64,000 nucleotides of DNA from Rhizobiales bacterium SYSU XM002 (lineage in GTDB: Bacteria > Pseudomonadota > Alphaproteobacteria > Rhizobiales > Beijerinckiaceae). The stretch covers positions 372,001 through 436,000 of the forward strand of contig VWVY01000003.1 in the NCBI GenBank assembly GCA_009846685.1, written 5' to 3'. Positions 45,511 through 54,744 of the stretch are shown here, piece after piece. Position 1 is the stretch's first letter, and each line of letters opens with the position of its first letter. Both the position numbers and the translations under genes were made by a program. Under the pieces are notes generated by a model. The model saw only the letters and a program-made list of their open reading frames with translations, was not told where the DNA came from and made no database searches.

Positions 45511-46092
45511 TTGAAACGCGGACGCTCGATACCGGTGCTCGACCGGCCGAAGCGACGAAAGCCGGAGATTTCGCCGGAGGATCGCGCGCTTTGGGCGCAT
45601 GTCGCCCGCTCGGCGGTCCCGTTACCGGGACGCGTCCTACCTGAATTGCCTGAGGTGTCGCCCTCGCCGGAGCCGGAGGCGCACCCGATCGACGCACAAG
45701 TCCCTCCCCAGCCACGCCGGAGCCGCGCGCTGTTGCCGTTATCAGGGCTCGAAAAGACCCTCGCGCGCGATCTGCGCCGCGGCCGTGCCGAGATCGACGG
45801 TCGGATCGACTTGCATGGCATGCGGCAGGCCGAGGCTCATGCGGCGCTGCTCGCGTTCGTCCACCGGATGCATCACCGGGGCGCGCGCTTGGTGCTGGTC
45901 ATCACCGGCAAGGGGAGTCCCGAACCCGGACCCTATGGCGACGAGCGAGGCGTTCTCCGGCGGATGGTGCCGCATTGGCTGGCCGACCCGGTGCTGCGCC
46001 GCTGCGTGATCGGCTACGAGCCGGCCGGCCGTGCACATGGTGGCGAGGGCGCGCTCTACGTGCGCATCCGCCGGGCAAAGTCCGAGCCTTGA
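45511..46092 (+). CDS. Smr domain (MutS2-type) protein
   Basis: 193 residues from a TTG at 45511, which follows AAAGGGTGAGG, four bases after the mltA stop. An upstream in-frame ATG at 45469 would overlap mltA. After a basic, Pro-rich N-half, the Smr domain has IDLHGMRQAEAHAALLAFVH and LVLVITGKG, then YVRIRR at the end. Smr domains are nucleases or RNA-binding modules; this stand-alone form has no defined role. It is downstream of mltA and precedes the adenosine-kinase-like gene. Confidence 0.86.
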   Translation: MKRGRSIPVLDRPKRRKPEISPEDRALWAHVARSAVPLPGRVLPELPEVSPSPEPEAHPIDAQVPPQPRRSRALLPLSGLEKTLARDLRRGRAEIDGRIDLHGMRQAEAHAALLAFVHRMHHRGARLVLVITGKGSPEPGPYGDERGVLRRMVPHWLADPVLRRCVIGYEPAGRAHGGEGALYVRIRRAKSEP

Positions 46093-46143
46093 CCAGATCG
46101 CCTGCTTCGTCCATGCGAGGCAGAACAGGGAAAGGCACGCTTC

Positions 46144-47139
46144 ATGAAGACCGAAATTGATATCCTCGCCATCGGCAATGCCATCGTCGATGTGATCGCC
46201 CGCGCGGAGGACGATTTTCTCGTTGCTCAAGGCGTCGCCAAGGGCTCGATGACGCTGATCGATGAGGCGCAGGCCGAAAAGCTCTACGCGGCGATGGGGC
46301 CGGCGACGATCGTTTCCGGCGGTTCGGCCGCCAATACGGTCGTCGGCGCGGCGTCGTTCGGTGCCGCCTGCGCCTTTATCGGCCGTGTGAAGAACGATCC
46401 GGTCGGCGAGGTCTTCGCCCATGACATCGTGAAATCCGGTGTCGCCTACGGTACGGCGATGGCGCTCGACGGCGCGGCGACGGCGCGCTCCTTCATCCTC
46501 GTCACACCCGACGGCGAGCGGACGATGAACACGTACCTCGGCGCCAGCCAGAATCTCGCCGAGCGCGATATCGACGCAGCGGTGGTGCGCAAGGCCAAGG
46601 TGACCTACCTCGAAGGCTATCTCTGGGATCCGCCGGAAGCGAAGGCAGCGTTCCGCAAGGCGGCGCAGATCGCGCATTCGGCGGGGCGCGAGGTTTCGCT
46701 CACGCTCTCGGATTCCTTCTGCGTTGATCGCTATCGCGACGAATTCCGCTTCATGATCCAGTCCGGCATGATCGATCTCGTCTTCGCCAACGAGCACGAG
46801 CTGAAGGCGCTCTACCAGACCGCCGACTTCGACACCGCGCTCGCTGTTCTGCGCAAGGAAGCGAAACGCGCCGCCGTGACGCGCTCGGAGAAGGGCGCCA
46901 TCATCGTCGAGGGCGTGATGACAATCGAGATCCCGGCTTTCCCGATCGAGACGCTGGTCGATGCCACCGGTGCCGGCGATGCCTACGCCGCCGGGTTCCT
47001 GCACGGGTACACGCAGGGCATGGGTTACGAGAAGGCTGGCCGCCTCGGCGCGCTCGCAGCCAGCCACGTTATCCAGAAGATCGGCGCACGCCCCGCCGTG
47101 CCGCTCAAGGAACTGGCAGAGCAGGCAGGGCTGGCATGA
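46144..47139 (+). CDS. PfkB-family kinase, adenosine kinase-like
   Basis: 331 residues. It opens with EIDILAIGNAIVDVIARAEDD; the substrate region is SGGSAANTVVGAASFGAACAFIGRVKND, and the PfkB C-terminal signature DATGAGDAYAAGFLHGYTQG holds the catalytic Asp. The N-terminal half and DDFLVAQGVAKGSM pattern fit adenosine kinase, but other nucleoside/sugar specificities are possible. AGGGAAAGG precedes the ATG. It is convergent with coaA (130-bp gap with no supported gene). Confidence 0.88.
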   Translation: MKTEIDILAIGNAIVDVIARAEDDFLVAQGVAKGSMTLIDEAQAEKLYAAMGPATIVSGGSAANTVVGAASFGAACAFIGRVKNDPVGEVFAHDIVKSGVAYGTAMALDGAATARSFILVTPDGERTMNTYLGASQNLAERDIDAAVVRKAKVTYLEGYLWDPPEAKAAFRKAAQIAHSAGREVSLTLSDSFCVDRYRDEFRFMIQSGMIDLVFANEHELKALYQTADFDTALAVLRKEAKRAAVTRSEKGAIIVEGVMTIEIPAFPIETLVDATGAGDAYAAGFLHGYTQGMGYEKAGRLGALAASHVIQKIGARPAVPLKELAEQAGLA

Positions 47140-47269
47140 GCGGCCTAAAATTTCACCGAAGCCTACGGCGTCGGGCTCCGGCGAGGCCCTAGGGCGATGC
47201 TAGAAGCAGTACAACACCGAGCAGGGCCGTTGCGAGGGACCTTCTGACGCGCTGCGCATCAGGTAAATC

Positions 47270-48238
47270 TCACAACTTCCGCAACGCCACTTCCTCGATG
47301 AGGTGGCTCTCGCCCTTGCGCAGGATGAGGTCCGCGCGCGGGCGGGTGGGGAAGATGTTTTCCCTCAGGTTCGGCAGGTTGATGCGGTCCCAGAGCCCAT
47401 TGGCGATGCCGAGCGCTTCCGTCTCGCCGATTTCGGCATAGCGGCGAAAGAAGCTCTCCGGCTTACGAAAGGCGGTCTGCCGCAGCGCCATGAAGCGATC
47501 GACATACCATTTGCGCAGGAGATCCTCGTCGGCGTCGATATAGACCGAAAAGTCGAAGAAATCGGAGACGAAGGGCACCGGGCGAGCATCCTTCGGCAGG
47601 CGCGGCGGCTGAAGCACGTTCAGCCCCTCGACGATGAGGATGTCCGGCCGGTCAACGACCGTCTCCTCGCCGGGGATCACATCATAGACAAGGTGGGAAT
47701 AGAGCGGGGCCGCGACATTGCGCTCGCCGGCTTTCACGCGGCTGAGGAATTTGAGCAGGGCGGGCGTGTCATAGCTTTCGGGGAAACCCTTGCGTTCCAT
47801 CAGGCCGAGGCGGCTCAATTCGGCATTCGGCAGCAGGAACCCGTCCGTGGTGATGAGCTGAACCTTCGGCGTATTGGGCCAGCGGGCGAGGAGCGCCTCC
47901 AGCACACGCGCCGTGGTCGATTTGCCAACCGCGACCGAGCCCGCGACGCCGATGATATAGGGCGCCTTGCCATCGCCGGCGTTGAGAAAGCGCTGCGTCG
48001 CCTTGAACAGCCCCTGCGTCGCCGCGACATAGAGCGAGAGCAGGCGCGAGAGCGGCAGATAGATTTCCATCACCTCTTCGATGGAGAGCCGATCATTGAG
48101 CGATTGCAGGCGTTTGAGTTCGTCGAAGGCGAGGTTGAGCGGCGTATCCGCGCGCAATCCGGCCCACTCCTGGCGACTGAAAACGCGGAACGGTGAAAGA
48201 TCGACATCGGGCGATAGCTTCGAAGTGACCGCGTCCAT
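47270..48238 (-). CDS. coaA: pantothenate kinase (type I)
   Basis: 322 residues. The P-loop [15 protein letters not shown] (residue ~100) and [28 protein letters not shown] are hallmark CoaA segments; [28 protein letters not shown] and [19 protein letters not shown] follow. It phosphorylates pantothenate, the first CoA step. The ATG at 48238 has an AGGAGG ribosome site 6-7 bases upstream. It is downstream of the hisE gene by 49 bp on the same strand, possibly in the same operon. Confidence 0.94.
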   Translation of the reverse strand: MDAVTSKLSPDVDLSPFRVFSRQEWAGLRADTPLNLAFDELKRLQSLNDRLSIEEVMEIYLPLSRLLSLYVAATQGLFKATQRFLNAGDGKAPYIIGVAGSVAVGKSTTARVLEALLARWPNTPKVQLITTDGFLLPNAELSRLGLMERKGFPESYDTPALLKFLSRVKAGERNVAAPLYSHLVYDVIPGEETVVDRPDILIVEGLNVLQPPRLPKDARPVPFVSDFFDFSVYIDADEDLLRKWYVDRFMALRQTAFRKPESFFRRYAEIGETEALGIANGLWDRINLPNLRENIFPTRPRADLILRKGESHLIEEVALRKL

Positions 48239-48287
48239 TCCAGTCCTCCTGCGCCCGTGGAACCGGGGATCGCCCGGTTCTCTCCGC

Positions 48288-48611
48288 TTAGTTCTTGCCC
48301 CGATTTGCCTTTTCTTCGAGGCCCGATTGCACGGTTCGCCGTTCCAACTCGTCGAGCACATCCTTAACGCCGATCCCGGCGATGTGAAGCACGACCAAGA
48401 GATGATAGAGGACGTCGGCGCTTTCCTTTGTCAGCTCCGCGACATCGCCCTTTATGGCCGCGATAACGGCCTCGACGGCCTCCTCGCCGAGCTTCTTGCC
48501 GGCGCGTTCCATGCCGCCCGCCCTGAGCTTCGCGGTGTAGGATTGCGCCGGATCAGCGGCTGCACGCGCTGCGACGATGGCTTCCAGATCGGCGAGGGTG
48601 AAACCGCTCAT
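48288..48611 (-). CDS. hisE: phosphoribosyl-ATP pyrophosphatase
   Basis: 107 residues of the MazG-like all-alpha HisE family. [33 protein letters not shown] has the EEAVE metal-binding core, followed by [13 protein letters not shown]. It hydrolyses phosphoribosyl-ATP in histidine synthesis. Its start overlaps the hisF stop by 4 bp (ATGA). It is the last his gene of the run, ahead of coaA. Confidence 0.94.
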   Translation of the reverse strand: MSGFTLADLEAIVAARAAADPAQSYTAKLRAGGMERAGKKLGEEAVEAVIAAIKGDVAELTKESADVLYHLLVVLHIAGIGVKDVLDELERRTVQSGLEEKANRGKN

Positions 48612-49396
48612 GCATAACCTCCATCCAACCTGACCGGAATCCCGGCTTTCGCCATATGCGCCTTGGCCTCGGCGATGGAAAACGTACCATAGTGGAAGAT
48701 CGAGGCGGCGAGGACAGCGCTCGCCTTCCCGAGGGTAACCCCTTCGACGAGGTGATCGAGCGTGCCGACCCCGCCGGAGGCCACCACCGGGATGGTCACG
48801 GCCTCGGAAATCGCGCGGGTGAGCGCGAGGTCGAAGCCGGCCTTGGTGCCGTCGCGGTCCATTGAGGTGAGGAGGATCTCGCCCGCGCCGAGATCCGCAA
48901 CGGCGACTGCATAGTCAATCGCGTCGATCCCCGTGGGATTTCGCCCGCCGTGGGTGAAGATCTCCCAGCGATCTGCCTCGCCTTCGCCGCTCACGCGTTT
49001 TGCGTCGATCGCGACGACGATCGCCTGTGCGCCGAATTTTTCCGCAGCACGACCGACGATCGAACGATCCTTCACCGCGGCGGTGTTGATCGAGACCTTG
49101 TCTGCACCGGCGAGCATCAATGCGCGCACGTCCTCGACGTCGCGCACGCCACCGCCCACCGTCACCGGCATGAAGCAGTTTTCGGCCGTTCGCCGCACGA
49201 CATCGAGGATAGTACCGCGATTTTCATGACTCGCGGTGATGTCGAGGAAGCAGAGCTCGTCCGCGCCGGCGGCGTCATAGGCCTTGGCGCTTTCCACCGG
49301 GTCGCCGACATCGGCGAGATCGAGAAAGTTGATGCCCTTGACGACGCGGCCGTTCTTGACGTCGAGGCAGGGGATGATCCGGGTCTTGAGGGTCAT
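48608..49396 (-). CDS. hisF: imidazole glycerol phosphate synthase cyclase subunit
   Basis: 262 residues, a (beta/alpha)8 barrel. The first strand [15 protein letters not shown] contains the catalytic Asp11; [58 protein letters not shown] (second catalytic Asp) and [11 protein letters not shown] follow. With HisH it makes imidazole glycerol phosphate. The start overlaps the hisA stop by 4 bp. Confidence 0.96.
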   Translation of the reverse strand: MTLKTRIIPCLDVKNGRVVKGINFLDLADVGDPVESAKAYDAAGADELCFLDITASHENRGTILDVVRRTAENCFMPVTVGGGVRDVEDVRALMLAGADKVSINTAAVKDRSIVGRAAEKFGAQAIVVAIDAKRVSGEGEADRWEIFTHGGRNPTGIDAIDYAVAVADLGAGEILLTSMDRDGTKAGFDLALTRAISEAVTIPVVASGGVGTLDHLVEGVTLGKASAVLAASIFHYGTFSIAEAKAHMAKAGIPVRLDGGYA

Positions 49397-50127
49397 GCCG
49401 CCCTCCGCTGCATCAGCGCCAGCGCCTCGGCCGCATTGAGGCGCCCGTCATAGAGCGCGCGGCCGGTGATCGCCCCGGCGAGATGCGCACAATCGGGCTG
49501 CATCAACCGTTCGATATCCTTGATCGAGGCAAGCCCGCCCGAGGCGATGACCGGGATCGAGAGCGCGGCCCCGAGGGCGATGGTGCCCTCGAAATCGAGG
49601 CCGGAGAGCATGCCATCCCGGGCGATATTCGTGTAGATGATCGCCGCGACGCCCGCATCCTCGAAGCGCCGGCCGAGATCGACCGCGAGCATATCCGATG
49701 TTTCCGCCCAACCCTCGACCGCGACGCGCCCGTCACGCGCATCGATGCCGACGGCGACCTTGCCGGGAAAGGCCTTTGCCGCCGCTTTGACGAAAGCCGG
49801 GTCGCGTAGCGCCGCGGTGCCGATGATGACCCGGGAAATACCGAGCTTCACCCAGCCCTCGACCTGCGCCATGCGACGGATACCGCCGCCGAGCTGCACC
49901 GGAAATTTCACGCGCGAAAGGATGCTCTCCACCGCCGCGCCGTTGATCGCTTCGCCCGCAAACGCCCCGTCGAGATCGACGACGTGCAGCGCCTCGAAAC
50001 CCTGGGTTTCGAAATGGGCGGCCTGCGCGCCGGGATCGTCGTTGAACACGGTCGCCTTGTTCATGTCACCCTGCTGGAGGCGCACGCATTGGCCGTTTTT
50101 CAGGTCGATAGCGGGATAGAGGATCAT
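49393..50127 (-). CDS. hisA: ProFAR isomerase (HisA)
   Basis: 244 residues, (beta/alpha)8 barrel. It starts [21 protein letters not shown], with Asp8 as catalytic base; [12 protein letters not shown] and [31 protein letters not shown] follow, then the phosphate-binding [14 protein letters not shown]. It isomerises ProFAR. The ATG at 50127 is chosen; upstream in-frame codons lie within non-homologous sequence. It overlaps hisF by 4 bp and lies 31 bp from hisH. Confidence 0.96.
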   Translation of the reverse strand: MILYPAIDLKNGQCVRLQQGDMNKATVFNDDPGAQAAHFETQGFEALHVVDLDGAFAGEAINGAAVESILSRVKFPVQLGGGIRRMAQVEGWVKLGISRVIIGTAALRDPAFVKAAAKAFPGKVAVGIDARDGRVAVEGWAETSDMLAVDLGRRFEDAGVAAIIYTNIARDGMLSGLDFEGTIALGAALSIPVIASGGLASIKDIERLMQPDCAHLAGAITGRALYDGRLNAAEALALMQRRAA

Positions 50128-50158
50128 GTCAGGTCTCTTTGCCGGGCCTCTCGCCGGA

Positions 50159-50809
50159 TCAGGGCGCCCAGCGCAGGAAATTGGCAAGGAGCGCGATGCC
50201 GAGTTTCTGGCTCTTCTCCGGATGGAACTGCGTGCCGATCACGGTATCGCGCCCGACAATCGCCGAGACTGCGCCGCCGTAGTCGGCGGTCGCGAGAAGA
50301 TCGGTGTTGTGGGTCGGCAGCAGGTGAAAGGAGTGCAGGAAATAGGCGTGCAGGCCCTTCTCACCGAACGGCAGGCCCTCGAGCACGGGGTGCTCGCCGG
50401 TTTTTCGCAGCGTGTTCCAGCCCATGTGCGGCACCTTGAGGTGCCGCGCCTTCGGATCGAGCGCGACGACGCGGCCGGGAATCCAGCCCAAACCCTCGGT
50501 CTCGCCTCTTTCTTCGCCAATCTCGCTGAGGAGCTGCATACCGACGCAGATTCCGAGAAAGGGCCTTCCCTTGACGCGCACCTGCTCGTTGAGCGCGTCT
50601 TCGAGCCCGTCGACTTCCGCAAGGTGCTCGCGGCAGTCGCGATAGGCGCCATCGCCCGGCAGGACGATGCGGTCGGCGGAGGCGATCTCATCAGGGTTTG
50701 CGCCGAGCACGACATGCCCCGTCACGCCGATCTCGTCGAGCGCGCGCATCAGTGCCTTGCCGGCGGAGTGGAGATTACCGGCGCCATAATCGATCAATGC
50801 GATCTTCAT
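50159..50809 (-). CDS. hisH: imidazole glycerol phosphate synthase glutaminase subunit
   Basis: 216 residues, class I glutamine amidotransferase. The opening [19 protein letters not shown], nucleophile Cys in [11 protein letters not shown], and catalytic His-x-Glu in [10 protein letters not shown] are intact. It releases ammonia that is channelled to HisF. It overlaps the DUF2628 gene by 4 bp. Confidence 0.95.
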   Translation of the reverse strand: MKIALIDYGAGNLHSAGKALMRALDEIGVTGHVVLGANPDEIASADRIVLPGDGAYRDCREHLAEVDGLEDALNEQVRVKGRPFLGICVGMQLLSEIGEERGETEGLGWIPGRVVALDPKARHLKVPHMGWNTLRKTGEHPVLEGLPFGEKGLHAYFLHSFHLLPTHNTDLLATADYGGAVSAIVGRDTVIGTQFHPEKSQKLGIALLANFLRWAP

Positions 50810-51255
50810 TTACCCGCCCTCGGGAAGAGGCCGAGTACCGAGGGAACGCCGACACGTGCCGAAGAAGCGGCTCCGCCGGCGCCGAGGCTCGCGAACGCGC
50901 GTTGCTCGAGCGTTTCGCCTGCCTCGCCGACCACCACGCCCGCCTCTTCGTAACCGGCGCGCCGGAGCGCGAGGCGGCGCAGGGACGAGCCCTCGATGCC
51001 GAAAAGCCAGCCAACGAGCAGCCAGACCGCAGCCTTCGCGCCGGCGGCGACCGGCAATGCCGCGATGCCGGCGAGAACCAGTGCCAGCGCGATCAACGCG
51101 AAGAACCCGGTCAGCCAATGGCGATGCGCCATCAGCCAGAACGGTCCGAACAGGAAGGCGCCCCAGCTCCAGCCGTCCCGAACGAAAACAGCGCGTTCGA
51201 GCCCCGCTTCGCGGTTCGGCGCGTCTCCCGGCACATGGATCGTAAACCGGGCCAT
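50806..51255 (-). CDS. DUF2628 membrane protein inside the his operon
   Basis: 149 residues. The N-terminal [45 protein letters not shown], two hydrophobic segments ([34 protein letters not shown]) and a C-terminal Ala/Gly-rich cytosolic tail fit DUF2628. No function is known. It is embedded between hisB and hisH with tight overlaps, a conserved position in Hyphomicrobiales, so its expression follows histidine synthesis. The ATG at 51255 is selected; the long upstream extension overlaps hisB. Confidence 0.85.
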   Translation of the reverse strand: MARFTIHVPGDAPNREAGLERAVFVRDGWSWGAFLFGPFWLMAHRHWLTGFFALIALALVLAGIAALPVAAGAKAAVWLLVGWLFGIEGSSLRRLALRRAGYEEAGVVVGEAGETLEQRAFASLGAGGAASSARVGVPSVLGLFPRAGK

Positions 51256-51848
51256 CAGACCGACAACGTCCCCTTGGTGGAGGGAACGCGATCCGACGCG
51301 CGCGCGTCGCGCTCGGTGGCGTGGCGTAGAACGCGGGCGAGGCCCTTGAACAGGCTCTCGGCGATATGGTGCGAATTCAGCCCGTAAAGGCATTCGGCAT
51401 GGAGCGTCACACCGGCGTTCGAGGCGAAGGCCTGGAACCACTCACGCACGAGTTCCGTGTCGAAGGTCCCAATCTTGTGGGTCGGAAACTCGACGCGGAA
51501 CACGAGAAACGCACGACCGGAAATGTCGAGCGCGAGGCGCGAGAGCGTTTCGTCCATCGGCATCAGGCAATCGGCATAGCGGGTGATGCCTTTTTTGTCG
51601 CCGAGCGCCTTGGCGAAGGCCTGCCCGAGCGCGATGCCGACATCCTCGACTGTGTGGTGATCGTCGACGTGAAGGTCACCCTCCGCTCGCACAAGCAGGT
51701 CGATCATCGAGTGCCGGGCGAGAAGGTGGAGCATGTGATCGAGAAAGCCGACGCCGGTGGCGACATCCGCCCGGCCGGTTCCGTCGAGATCGATCCCGAC
51801 CTCGATCTTCGTTTCACCCGTCTCCCGCCTGATTTCCGCGCGGCGCAT
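51255..51848 (-). CDS. hisB: imidazoleglycerol-phosphate dehydratase
   Basis: 197 residues, monofunctional IGPD (no phosphatase domain). [44 protein letters not shown] carries two His-rich manganese ligand clusters, and [35 protein letters not shown] the third. It dehydrates imidazole glycerol phosphate. The ATG at 51848 is preferred with AGGACAGG upstream. It opens the his run and shares a 150-bp divergent gap with hslV. Confidence 0.95.
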   Translation of the reverse strand: MRRAEIRRETGETKIEVGIDLDGTGRADVATGVGFLDHMLHLLARHSMIDLLVRAEGDLHVDDHHTVEDVGIALGQAFAKALGDKKGITRYADCLMPMDETLSRLALDISGRAFLVFRVEFPTHKIGTFDTELVREWFQAFASNAGVTLHAECLYGLNSHHIAESLFKGLARVLRHATERDARASDRVPSTKGTLSV

Positions 51849-51945
51849 CGGACCTGTCCTTTTGCAATGCGGCACAAAGCCGAAACCCGCCTTTAGCGAA
51901 AAAGCAGGGTCCGGGCAATTCCAACCTCAGATGGAAGGGCACCCT

Positions 51946-51973
51946 TTGCAAGCCGGAGCTTGCCTCCCTACAT
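51946..51973 (+). promoter_or_regulatory. candidate promoter of hslVU (heat-shock type?)
   Basis: TTGCAA at 51946-51951 and CTACAT at 51968-51973 are 16 bases apart. The -10 region reads CCCTACAT, resembling the RpoH form CCCCATNT more than a housekeeping box. hslVU is usually under heat-shock control. The call is by eye only and other spacings exist in this GC-rich gap. Confidence 0.35.
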
Positions 51974-51998
51974 TGCGGGGGAGCAGAAGGAGAACCGC

Positions 51999-52565
51999 TT
52001 GGCCGAGGATCACGCACCCCAGAGCTGGCAAGGAAGCTGGCATGCGACGACCATTCTCATGGTCCGCAAGGATGGACAAACCGTGATTGGCGGCGACGGG
52101 CAGGTCTCGCTCGGCCAGACCATCATCAAGGGCAACGCGAGGAAAGTCCGCCGCCTCGGCAAGGGCGACGTCATCGCCGGTTTTGCCGGCGCGACGGCGG
52201 ATGCTTTCACTCTCTTTGAGCGGCTTGAGGCGAAGCTCGAACAATTCCCCGGGCAGTTGACACGCGCCTGCGTCGACCTTGCGAAGGACTGGCGCACGGA
52301 TCGTTATCTCCGTCGCCTCGAAGCGATGATGCTGGTCGCGGACAAGACCACCGGTCTCGTCCTCTCCGGCACCGGGGATGTGCTCGAACCGGAGGGCGGC
52401 GTCATGGGCATCGGTTCGGGCGGCATGTATGCGCTTGCCGCCGCCCGTGCGCTGTATGACTCAGCGCATGACGCTGAAAACATCGTCCGACGGGCGATGA
52501 AGATCGCTGGCGAGATCTGCGTCTACACCAACGAAAATCTCGTGATCGAGATGATCGAAAGCTAA
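51999..52565 (+). CDS. hslV: ATP-dependent protease subunit HslV
   Basis: 188 residues from a TTG at 51999, with AAGGAG six bases upstream; no ATG is in frame nearby. The proteolytic threonine becomes N-terminal after removing about 16 residues: [28 protein letters not shown], where Thr17 is the mature Thr1. Core residues [21 protein letters not shown] and [22 protein letters not shown] are family sequence. Its propeptide is longer than in E. coli, where only Met is removed. It precedes hslU by 64 bp. Confidence 0.92.
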   Translation: MAEDHAPQSWQGSWHATTILMVRKDGQTVIGGDGQVSLGQTIIKGNARKVRRLGKGDVIAGFAGATADAFTLFERLEAKLEQFPGQLTRACVDLAKDWRTDRYLRRLEAMMLVADKTTGLVLSGTGDVLEPEGGVMGIGSGGMYALAAARALYDSAHDAENIVRRAMKIAGEICVYTNENLVIEMIES

Positions 52566-52629
52566 ATTCCGGCGTCGGACGGCGTGTCTGCGTCCGTCCG
52601 ACTCGCTGCCCGACATTGACGGAACCCTG

Positions 52630-53940
52630 ATGACATCCTTTTCCCCCCGCGAGATCGTTTCCGAACTCGATCGCTACATCGTCGGCCAGAAGGAGGCAAA
52701 GCGCGCGGTTGCCATCGCGCTGCGCAACCGCTGGCGGCGTCAGCAGCTCGAAGGCCCGATGCGCGAAGAGGTTTTGCCCAAGAACATCCTGATGATCGGC
52801 CCGACCGGCTGCGGCAAGACCGAAATCGCCCGCCGCCTTGCAAGGCTCGCTGGAGCGCCATTTCTGAAAGTCGAGGCGACGAAGTTCACCGAGGTCGGCT
52901 ATGTCGGCCGCGATGTCGAGCAGATCGTGCGCGATCTGGTTGAGGTCGGCATCGGGCTCGAGCGCGACAAGCGCCGCAAGGATGTCAGCGCCAAGGCGCA
53001 GGTCGCGGCGGAGGAACGCGTGCTCGATGCGCTCGTCGGCGCGACCGCTTCGCCTGCGACGCGCGATGCCTTCCGCAGGAAGCTGCGAAACGGCGAACTC
53101 GCGGACAAGGAAATCGAGATCGAGCTCGCAGGCCCGGCGAACTCCGGCCTGCCGATGTTCGAGATTCCCGGCATGCCCGGCGGGCAGATCGGCGCGATTT
53201 CCCTCGGCGATATCCTCGGCAAATCCTTCGGACAGAAGGGTAAGCCGCGGCGCACCACCGTGCAGGACGCCTACGAGCCGCTGATCGCCGAAGAAAGCGA
53301 CAAGCTGATCGATCAGGACCGCATCGTTGCGGATGCGGTCAGGTCCGTGGAAGAGAATGGCATCGTCTTCCTCGACGAGATTGACAAGATTTCGGTGCGG
53401 GAAGGCCGCTCCGGCGGCGACGTTTCCCGCGAGGGCGTGCAGCGCGATCTCCTGCCGCTGATCGAGGGCACGACTGTTGCAACCAAGCATGGGCCGGTGA
53501 AGACCGACCATATCCTCTTTATCGCCTCCGGTGCCTTCCACGTCGCCAAGCCCTCGGATCTCTTGCCCGAGTTGCAGGGCCGGCTGCCGATCCGGGTCGA
53601 GTTGAAGCCACTCGGCGAAGCCGACTTCCGCCGTATCCTCACCGAAACCGAGGCCTCGCTTATCAAGCAGTATGTCGCGCTGATGGCGACCGAGGGCGTG
53701 ACGCTTTCCTTCACGGATGACGGCATCGCGGCGGTTGCCAAGGCGGCCTTCGAGGTCAACACCAATGTCGAGAATATCGGCGCGCGCCGGCTCCAGACTG
53801 TGCTCGAACGCGTTCTGGACGAGGTCAGCTTCACCGCGACCGATCGTTCGGGCGAAACGGTGGTGGTCGATGCCGCGGCGGTGACGAAGGAGGTCGGAGA
53901 ACTCGCAAAAAACGCCGATCTCTCGCGTTTCATTCTCTAA
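52630..53940 (+). CDS. hslU: ATP-dependent protease ATPase subunit HslU
   Basis: 436 residues, ClpY-type AAA+. It starts [33 protein letters not shown]. Walker A is GPTGCGKTE, Walker [12 protein letters not shown], with an intermediate I-domain (about 110-240) and sensor 2 near [15 protein letters not shown]. It ends in ...LSRFIL, as needed for docking into HslV. It unfolds substrates for HslV. It is co-transcribed with hslV. The metallophosphoesterase gene follows on the same strand after 23 bp. Confidence 0.96.
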   Translation: MTSFSPREIVSELDRYIVGQKEAKRAVAIALRNRWRRQQLEGPMREEVLPKNILMIGPTGCGKTEIARRLARLAGAPFLKVEATKFTEVGYVGRDVEQIVRDLVEVGIGLERDKRRKDVSAKAQVAAEERVLDALVGATASPATRDAFRRKLRNGELADKEIEIELAGPANSGLPMFEIPGMPGGQIGAISLGDILGKSFGQKGKPRRTTVQDAYEPLIAEESDKLIDQDRIVADAVRSVEENGIVFLDEIDKISVREGRSGGDVSREGVQRDLLPLIEGTTVATKHGPVKTDHILFIASGAFHVAKPSDLLPELQGRLPIRVELKPLGEADFRRILTETEASLIKQYVALMATEGVTLSFTDDGIAAVAKAAFEVNTNVENIGARRLQTVLERVLDEVSFTATDRSGETVVVDAAAVTKEVGELAKNADLSRFIL

Positions 53941-53963
53941 CGGACCATTCCGGAGACGAATCC

Positions 53964-54713
53964 ATGCGCATCGCGATCATCTCCGACATCCACGGCAACG
54001 TCCTTGCGCTGGAGGCTGTCCTCGCCGATATCGCCCGGCAGGGAGCGCAAAGGATCGTCGATCTCGGCGATCGCGTTTCCGGCCCGCTCTGGCCCAGGGA
54101 GACCTTCGACCGGCTGAAATCGCTCGGCATTCCCGGTGTGCGCGGCAATCATGATCGCATCGTCGGCGAAGGAGCGCGGGAAGGCATGGGCCCGCCCGAT
54201 GCCGTCGCATGGGACGCGCTTGACGCTCCGTCCCGCGCGGAACTCTCGGCCCTGCCGTTTACCGCCGACTTCGCGCCCGGCCTGCGCGCCTTCCATGCGA
54301 CGCCCGCCCACGATGATCGCTACACCCTCGACGATATTCACGAGGGGCGCCTTTTCCGAGCGGATATCGCCAAGATTGCGCTGCGACTCGGCGGGTTCGA
54401 AGCGCGAATCATCCTGATGGGTCACAGCCATCGCCCGGAGATGGTCCGCCTGCCGGACGGTCGCGTGCTCATCAATCCCGGCTCGGTTGGCGATCCCGGC
54501 TACGAGGACACCACAGGACAGCGCCATGTTTCCGAAGCCGGGACACCCCACGCCCGCTATGCTCTTCTGGATACTGCCGATCTTGCCTTTCCGGATGTGA
54601 CCTTCCGTGCCGTGACCTACGATTTCGAACGCGCCGCGCGGCAGGCGGAAAAGCACGGTCGGGCCGAATGGGCCCACGCGCTCAGAACCGGGTTGATGCC
54701 CCGCCCCGCTTGA
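53964..54713 (+). CDS. metallophosphoesterase family protein
   Basis: 249 residues. The metal ligands are IISDIHGNVLALEAVL (Asp/His), DLGDRVSGP, VRGNHD and LMGHSHRPEM, ending INPGSVGDPG, a YfcE/MJ0936-type calcineurin-like phosphoesterase. A phosphodiesterase or phosphatase activity is expected; the substrate is unknown. It sits between hslU and murJ. A short CCCCG-CTTGA-CGGGG hairpin overlaps its stop. Confidence 0.87.
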   Translation: MRIAIISDIHGNVLALEAVLADIARQGAQRIVDLGDRVSGPLWPRETFDRLKSLGIPGVRGNHDRIVGEGAREGMGPPDAVAWDALDAPSRAELSALPFTADFAPGLRAFHATPAHDDRYTLDDIHEGRLFRADIAKIALRLGGFEARIILMGHSHRPEMVRLPDGRVLINPGSVGDPGYEDTTGQRHVSEAGTPHARYALLDTADLAFPDVTFRAVTYDFERAARQAEKHGRAEWAHALRTGLMPRPA

Positions 54714-54744
54714 CGGGGCCCTCCTGCTGGGGGAGTCTCGCGCG

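Noticed and set aside
47190-47262. short hydrophobic peptide (RRSLATALLGVVLLLASP) on the minus strand after coaA
   Set aside because: It lacks a usable start codon in frame and a ribosome site; the upstream in-frame codon is a stop.
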